Assembly (NCBI GenBank): GCA_965223695.1
Contig: CBDCXJ010000019.1
Location: forward strand, 1-64,000
Length of the DNA: 64,000 bases
Direction of reading: 5' to 3'
Origin: JAUVPB01 sp965223695
Lineage (GTDB): Bacteria > Actinomycetota > Thermoleophilia > Gaiellales > Gaiellaceae
Made by a program: the position numbers and the translations under genes. Positions 59,824 through 64,000 of this stretch are shown here, in pieces (position 1 is the stretch's first letter; each line of letters opens with the position of its first letter). The notes beneath the pieces were generated by a model. It was not told where the DNA came from. It ran no database searches and saw nothing but the letters and a program-made list of their open reading frames with translations.

Positions 59824-60597
59824 TTACGGTGCCGCGTCGGCGTCACTGGCCGCGGCCGCGTCGAGCATCGCCGTGACCATGTCGGGTTTGGCGACACTCG
59901 GCCTCGGGAACGCAACGCGACTGTGACTCAACCCGAGGCCAAGGAGCGCCTCGACGAGCTTGTAGGTGAGGGGACCCGGATTGATCACCGGCACGGGGAC
60001 GTTCTCGATCAGGTGCGGATGCGCCTCGTGCATCGTCGTAGAGCCGAGACAGATGACGTCGGCACCGTCATCGACGCAGCGAAGGCCCGTCTCGACGAGC
60101 CGCGGGAGGATCTCGTCCTCCCGCCCGCGGAGCAGGTTCTCGGCGTCGGGCTTGACGTCGATCGAACGGATCGAAGCGCACTTGTCGGCAAGACCCCACT
60201 GCTCGAGGCTCAGCCTGCACAGATGGTTCCAAGGCCGCCACATGTTCAGCACGGAGAACCTCGTGCCGAGGAGCAGCGCCATCAGATAGGACGCCTTGCC
60301 TCCCCCGATCACCGGGATGTCGAGCACGGAGCGGAGGGCGGGCACCCCGGCGTCGCTCGTGGTGTCGACACAGACGGCGTCGAAACGCTCTTGCTCCGCG
60401 CGCAGCCCTGCCTCGAACATCGCCAGCTCCATGATTGCCGTGTCGTGCTGGCTCTCGTATCCGGCCGGGCCCGCCTTGACCGGCTCGTAGACGAACTCGA
60501 TGTCAGGGTCGATCCGGCACGAGGCCAGCTGGGCGCGCCGGTTCGTGACACCCTCCTCGCCGAACGCGTACGGGACGAGCACGAGCACTCTCGCCAC
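59824..60597 (-). CDS. Asp/Glu/hydantoin racemase family protein lacking both usual cysteines
   Basis: A 257-residue protein starting MARVLVLVPYAFGEEGVTN. It follows the two-domain racemase fold, but where catalytic members have C-x-D/S segments it has VDTTSDAGVPALRSVLDIP and ICLGSTTMHEAHPHL: Thr and Ser/Thr stand in place of the two cysteines. KCASIRSIDVKPDAENLL lies between. The gene is first in the racemase-HyuA-HyuB operon, a setting typical of hydantoin racemases, which make the other enantiomer available for ring opening. Without the cysteines its chemistry may be different, for example a lyase or hydrolase. Confidence 0.8.
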   Translation of the reverse strand: MARVLVLVPYAFGEEGVTNRRAQLASCRIDPDIEFVYEPVKAGPAGYESQHDTAIMELAMFEAGLRAEQERFDAVCVDTTSDAGVPALRSVLDIPVIGGGKASYLMALLLGTRFSVLNMWRPWNHLCRLSLEQWGLADKCASIRSIDVKPDAENLLRGREDEILPRLVETGLRCVDDGADVICLGSTTMHEAHPHLIENVPVPVINPGPLTYKLVEALLGLGLSHSRVAFPRPSVAKPDMVTAMLDAAAASDADAAP

Positions 60598-60637
60598 GGC
60601 ATCCCTCCACCGTTTGGACTGACAGCCTGTTAGGCGG

Positions 60638-60666
60638 TTCTACCTGGTGTCAATGGGTGCTGTCAA
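60638..60666 (-). promoter_or_regulatory. Candidate promoter of the racemase-hyu operon
   Basis: On the minus strand TTGACA (60661-60666), 17 bases, GTAGAA (60638-60643), about 40 bases before the racemase ATG. A second TTGACA lies 13 bases further on (60648-60653), giving a direct repeat that may be an operator half-site pair. Confidence 0.45.
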
Positions 60667-60748
60667 CAGCCCCAGAGCCGCGGATAGCATCGGTGGGAGT
60701 CGCGAAGTAGGTCCGGCCATCCCGATGACCGAACGGAGGGCAGCGCGA

Positions 60749-61123
60749 ATGCACGCACTGAAGGATCATGTCCCGCTCGTCGCGGCGGGTGACGGCTTCG
60801 AGTCGCGCATGGACGAGTGGGGCGACCTCGTCGTCTCGTTCGAGACGGTTCCCGCCGGCACCGATTCGGCGCCTCTCTTCAAGGGGCTGCCCGGCGAGAG
60901 CTGCCAGTGTCCGCACTGGGGCTACATCTTCAAGGGCAAGATGATCGTGCGCTACGAAGACGGCGAGGAGACCATCAGCGCTGGCCAGGCGTACTACATG
61001 CCTCCTGGACACGTTCCGCTATTCGTCGAGGAGACCGAGGTAGTCGAGTTCAGCCCGAAGGCGGAGAAGGAAGCGACGATCGAGGCGGTACGGCAGAACC
61101 TCGAAAGGACCGGCGCTAGCTAG
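60749..61123 (+). CDS. Cupin-domain protein
   Basis: A 124-residue protein read from the ATG at 60749, chosen because GGAGGG lies 8 bases upstream; an earlier ATG at 60725 lacks one. CQCPHWGYIFKGKMIVRYED and SAGQAYYMPPGHVPLFVEET are the two cupin motifs, with the metal-binding histidines partly kept (H in CPHW and H in PGHVP). Small cupins act as sensors, isomerases or dioxygenases. It is divergent from the racemase operon and converges on the next hyuB, with which it overlaps by 4 bp at the stops. It may act on the same substrates. Confidence 0.82.
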   Translation: MHALKDHVPLVAAGDGFESRMDEWGDLVVSFETVPAGTDSAPLFKGLPGESCQCPHWGYIFKGKMIVRYEDGEETISAGQAYYMPPGHVPLFVEETEVVEFSPKAEKEATIEAVRQNLERTGAS

Positions 61124-62886
61124 CGCGTCTGCGCCTCCGTCTGGGCACGTCGGCGCGCCGTTGCCGCCTCGTCGACCTCGCCCGAGTCGGTGACGACCAC
61201 GCCGTAGACCGACTCGGCTCGCTCACGGGAGATCCAGCCCTCGACGACGTCGTGGCGGACCCGCTCGGAGTCACGCTCGGCCGGAGGGCCGTAGCCGCCC
61301 CCGCCGCAAGAGATCGAAACGATCGTCTCACCGGGCTCGAGCCGCGCCCGCTCGGGGCTGGCCTCGACGAGCTCGCCCGAAACGAGCCGCTTGTGCTGTG
61401 TAGCCCGCGCGCCTGCCATGCCTCCGCGCACGCCTTGTGCCGGCGTCACAGTTCCGTCGCTCGTGTACATGACGTCGATCGAGCAGCCGATGGGCCCATA
61501 TTCGACCGTGGCTCCCGGCGCTCCCCTAAACCGTCCCGCGCCCTCGCTGTCGCGAATGATGCGCTGGTCCTCTATCCGGATCGGGTGCCGTCGCTCGTCC
61601 ATTTCCACGCTGTCGCGAAGCACGGCTCCAGAGACAACGGGCACAGCGTTCAACAGCCAACCGTCGTCGCCCGGCATTCCAGCCCCGCCCGTTACCGCTG
61701 GCAGAATCACCTGGTTGATGAACGGGGTACCGCCCGTGCGTGGATCGTCGCCTGACAGGACACCAAAGGCCGGCGGCATGTTCACGCCTGCCTCGGCCAT
61801 ACCGACGCCCTCGCCGAGCTCGGCAATCGCACGCGCAATCGCATTGATGACCCGATCGGTCGGGCTCATCCCGGACGAGCAGCAGGCCGGGTGGCGCGGG
61901 ATCCCGGCGACGCAGTTCTCCCGCAAGAGGACCCTGACGCGCCGGAAGCTCCCCGCGTTCGGAGGCACAGCCTCCGAGAGACTGTTGAACACCGCGATCA
62001 GTGCCGCGCCCCTGGCGTAGGCCTCGGTCATGTTGAAACCGCAGGGCATGCAGTCGGGGTTGTCACGCAGATCGACCTCGACCAGCCCGTCGTCGGGCCG
62101 GACGTCGACCGACACCGAAAGCGGAATCCCGTCGGGGATCCCCGGGAACGGGTCGTGCGCGGTCGTGGCCGTCACTCGTCCGCTCGGCAGCTTCGAAACG
62201 ACCTCGACCATGCGCTGTTCGCTGTAGTCGAACCAGCTGCGCGCGTAGGCGTGAAGCGTGTCCCAGCCGTATTCGTCACCCATCTCGAGCAGCAGCCTCT
62301 CGCCGATGCGGGCCGCGCCAATCTGGGCGAGGTAGTCACCGCGCCAGTCGTCGGGCACGCGGATCCGCATACGGCACATGCGGATGATGTCCTCGCAATC
62401 GCTGTAGTCCTGCTGTATCCGCGTGTGAGCAAAGATCACCGTCCCCTCGTCGTAGACGTCGCGGGCCGTCGAGGAGTACGTGGTGGGCCGCGAGGCGCCG
62501 CAATCTGCGACGTGCGCCTTGGTGAAGACCGTGAAATGGTGCCTTCCCTCGTCGTCGATCACGGGCACGAGGATCGAGTGGTCAGCGGGATGGGTGTTGC
62601 CGTGATACGGCGAGTTGTTCAGAAACGCGTCGCCGCGGCGAAGCTCTGGATGCAGCTCGTGCAGCGCACGGGCGGCGAGATCGCCGCCGAGAACGTGAAT
62701 GGGAAGCGACTCGGCGGCGGCCAGGAACTCGCAATCCCGCGTAATGATCGCGCAGGAAAGATCTCGCGCCGTCGCGAGCACCCCAGAGCGACTCGTACGG
62801 AAGAGCGTGTTGATCATCGCGCGCACCACGCTCTCGAACCGGTTCGAGAGAACCGCCAGGTCGACGCCGTCGAGCTCACGCGTCAT
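61120..62886 (-). CDS. hyuB: Hydantoinase/oxoprolinase subunit B (HyuB), third locus
   Basis: A 588-residue protein starting MTRELDGVDLAVLSNRFESV. Motifs include AIITRDCEFLAAAESLPIHV, NNSPYHGNTHPADHSILVPV, TKAHVADCGASRPTTY, GGTPFINQVILPAVTGGAG and VSISCGGGGYGPPAERDSE. It is more distant from the other two HyuB proteins than they look from each other, in particular in NSPYHGNTHPADH where the others have NDPYLGGTH. It overlaps HyuA at 62883 by ATGA. It probably works with that HyuA on a different ring substrate. Confidence 0.9.
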   Translation of the reverse strand: MTRELDGVDLAVLSNRFESVVRAMINTLFRTSRSGVLATARDLSCAIITRDCEFLAAAESLPIHVLGGDLAARALHELHPELRRGDAFLNNSPYHGNTHPADHSILVPVIDDEGRHHFTVFTKAHVADCGASRPTTYSSTARDVYDEGTVIFAHTRIQQDYSDCEDIIRMCRMRIRVPDDWRGDYLAQIGAARIGERLLLEMGDEYGWDTLHAYARSWFDYSEQRMVEVVSKLPSGRVTATTAHDPFPGIPDGIPLSVSVDVRPDDGLVEVDLRDNPDCMPCGFNMTEAYARGAALIAVFNSLSEAVPPNAGSFRRVRVLLRENCVAGIPRHPACCSSGMSPTDRVINAIARAIAELGEGVGMAEAGVNMPPAFGVLSGDDPRTGGTPFINQVILPAVTGGAGMPGDDGWLLNAVPVVSGAVLRDSVEMDERRHPIRIEDQRIIRDSEGAGRFRGAPGATVEYGPIGCSIDVMYTSDGTVTPAQGVRGGMAGARATQHKRLVSGELVEASPERARLEPGETIVSISCGGGGYGPPAERDSERVRHDVVEGWISRERAESVYGVVVTDSGEVDEAATARRRAQTEAQTR

Positions 62887-64000
62887 GCGTCACCTCCCGG
62901 AAGGATCGACAAGCTACCGCTGGTCGTTCGCTCGGCTGACGCTCCTGGCTCGAGCACGACCGTCGTCACCGGCGACTCGATGATCGCCGGCCCGACGCGG
63001 GTCTCGCCTGTCATGAGTCGCTCGAGGTCAATGATCGTGGTGTCCACCATGCCCTCGCCGGCGAAGTAGGCGGAGCGCCGCCCGTTTGACTCGCGTGGCC
63101 CGGTCGCAGCTGGGGCGAACTTCGGAACGCTGACCTCTCGCAGCCGGCAGCTGACGCGGGCGTGCCAGGTGACGAGCTCGATCTCCGAGTCGGGGTCGTG
63201 AACGGCGAAGAGCTCAGCGTGTGCCGCGTGGAAATCCTCGCGCAGCCGCTCGACGTCGGCGGGCGAGCCGAAGCGTGTGCCGCGCACGGGCACGTCGATC
63301 TCCCAGGTTTGCCCGACGTAGCGCGCCTCGACCGACGACTCGATGCTCGTCTCGACGGCCTCGGCGCCGGGCCCATCGTCGAAGCGCTCGCAATCGTCTG
63401 CGAGCTGGGACAGGGCTCCGTTGACCGCTTCGAAATCGAAGTCACCCGTGGTGGTCAGACAGGTGCGCGAGAACTCGCCACTCAGGTCGGACATCAGCGC
63501 GCCGGCCGCGCTGAGCGCTGCAGCGGGCTCCGGGATGATCACGCGCCCACACCCCAGCCGTCGCGCGATCGCAACCGCGTTGAGGCCAGCCGCGCCGCCA
63601 CCGCTTACGAGTACCGCCCGCCTTGGATCGATCCCCTGGTTGACGGTGATCTCCTCGATCGCACGCGCCATCCTCTCGGTCACGAGCCGCAGCACCGCAG
63701 CGGCGCCCTCCTCGAGCCCGAGGCCGAGCGGCCCACCAACGTGCTCTTCGAGTGCCCGGCCCGCTGCCTCGCCGTCGAGCTGCATCGCCCCGCCGAGGAA
63801 GTAGCCCGGGTCGATGTAGCCGAGCACGAGTGCGGCGTCGGTAACGGTCGGCCGGGCGCCGCCTCGCCCGTAACAGGCGGGTCCCGGCTCGGCCCCCGCG
63901 CTGTCCGGGCCCACGTGCAGCAGGCCCCCCGAGTCGACCCGGGCCAGGCTTCCGCCGCCCGCCCCGATGCTGCGCACGTCGATCGAGGGGAAGCCGGTCA
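62883..64000 (-). CDS. hyuA: HyuA, third locus (5' end outside window)
   Basis: The frame is open to the window edge (GFPSIDVRSIGAGGGSLARVD at the visible start), so the N-terminal nucleotide domain is outside. DSAGAEPGPACYGRGGARPT, VLVSGGGAAGLNAVAIARRL and SSVEARYVGQTWEIDVPV match the second half of HyuA and the C-terminal domain. About 372 residues are present. Unlike the other two HyuA genes here, no lesion is visible in this part. It is directly coupled to the hyuB at 61120-62886. Confidence 0.9.
   Translation of the reverse strand, partial: TGFPSIDVRSIGAGGGSLARVDSGGLLHVGPDSAGAEPGPACYGRGGARPTVTDAALVLGYIDPGYFLGGAMQLDGEAAGRALEEHVGGPLGLGLEEGAAAVLRLVTERMARAIEEITVNQGIDPRRAVLVSGGGAAGLNAVAIARRLGCGRVIIPEPAAALSAAGALMSDLSGEFSRTCLTTTGDFDFEAVNGALSQLADDCERFDDGPGAEAVETSIESSVEARYVGQTWEIDVPVRGTRFGSPADVERLREDFHAAHAELFAVHDPDSEIELVTWHARVSCRLREVSVPKFAPAATGPRESNGRRSAYFAGEGMVDTTIIDLERLMTGETRVGPAIIESPVTTVVLEPGASAERTTSGSLSILPGGDA

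Overview
The window is high-GC actinobacterial chromosome, most plausibly from a soil lineage of the Thermoleophilia/Solirubrobacterales type. This rests on gene content: a BTAD-type regulator fused to Usp-like domains, PASTA-less Ser/Thr kinases with beta-propeller sensors, an F420-type LLM oxidoreductase, a DUF4333-like lipoprotein and several hydantoinase/CoA-transferase catabolic clusters. No rRNA is present, so the taxonomic call is an inference. Layout: (1) 1-7560 is a signalling locus broken by insertion sequences: the end of an IS481-family copy, a secreted metallopeptidase-like protein, a BTAD/Usp regulator, and two paralogous Ser/Thr kinases. Kinase 1 has lost its sensor to an IS256 remnant. 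Kinase 2 has lost its N-lobe next to a complete IS481 copy. (2) 7573-16192 is one tightly packed minus-strand catabolic operon: CoA transferase, LLM oxidoreductase, cyclase-type amidohydrolase, nitrilase-type amidase, enoyl-CoA hydratase, acyl-CoA dehydrogenase, HMG-CoA-lyase-like enzyme and a Tat-exported substrate-binding lipoprotein. Divergent from it are a HyuA/HyuB pair (HyuA with an amber stop), a second cyclase and a D-lactate/glycolate-type FAD oxidase (to 22437). (3) 23289-39657 is a hybrid NRPS/PKS cluster. In biosynthetic order on the minus strand: A(Ser)-PCP-sulfotransferase, then KS-AT-ACP-aminotransferase-C-A(Ser)-PCP, then C-PCP-TE(Cys), then a 4'-phosphopantetheinyl transferase. 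A divergent MFS exporter follows. (4) 39700-48322 holds accessory metabolic genes: alpha/beta hydrolase, a crotonyl-CoA-reductase-like/enoyl-CoA-hydratase fusion, class III aminotransferase, EamA transporter, a 27-codon mini-ORF next to a perfect hairpin, and an ornithine-cyclodeaminase-family enzyme. (5) 48323-55700 is a degraded island ending at tRNA-Gly(TCC): fragments of dnaA, map, a serine recombinase, a CxxC/HTH gene and a low-GC methyltransferase, two IS3-family elements, a small Lsr2-like gene with a near-consensus promoter, a muconolactone-isomerase-like gene, and an integrase 3' end beside the tRNA. (6) 55820-64000 contains two more hydantoinase/oxoprolinase-type loci: racemase-HyuA-HyuB with HyuA split in two, a cupin, and HyuB with a partial HyuA running off the window. 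How the genes work together: sections 2 and 6 look like uptake and opening of cyclic amides or imides, followed by CoA activation and beta-oxidation-like steps; the substrate is not evident. Section 3 should make a small serine-derived beta-amino (aminopolyketide) peptide in which a sulfotransferase acts on a carrier-bound serine; the product is not recognisable from the sequence. Several otherwise intact genes carry a single-base lesion (around 6835, 16240, 17972, 23160, 27372 and 59254). Either the consensus has residual errors or these loci are decaying; raw reads would decide.
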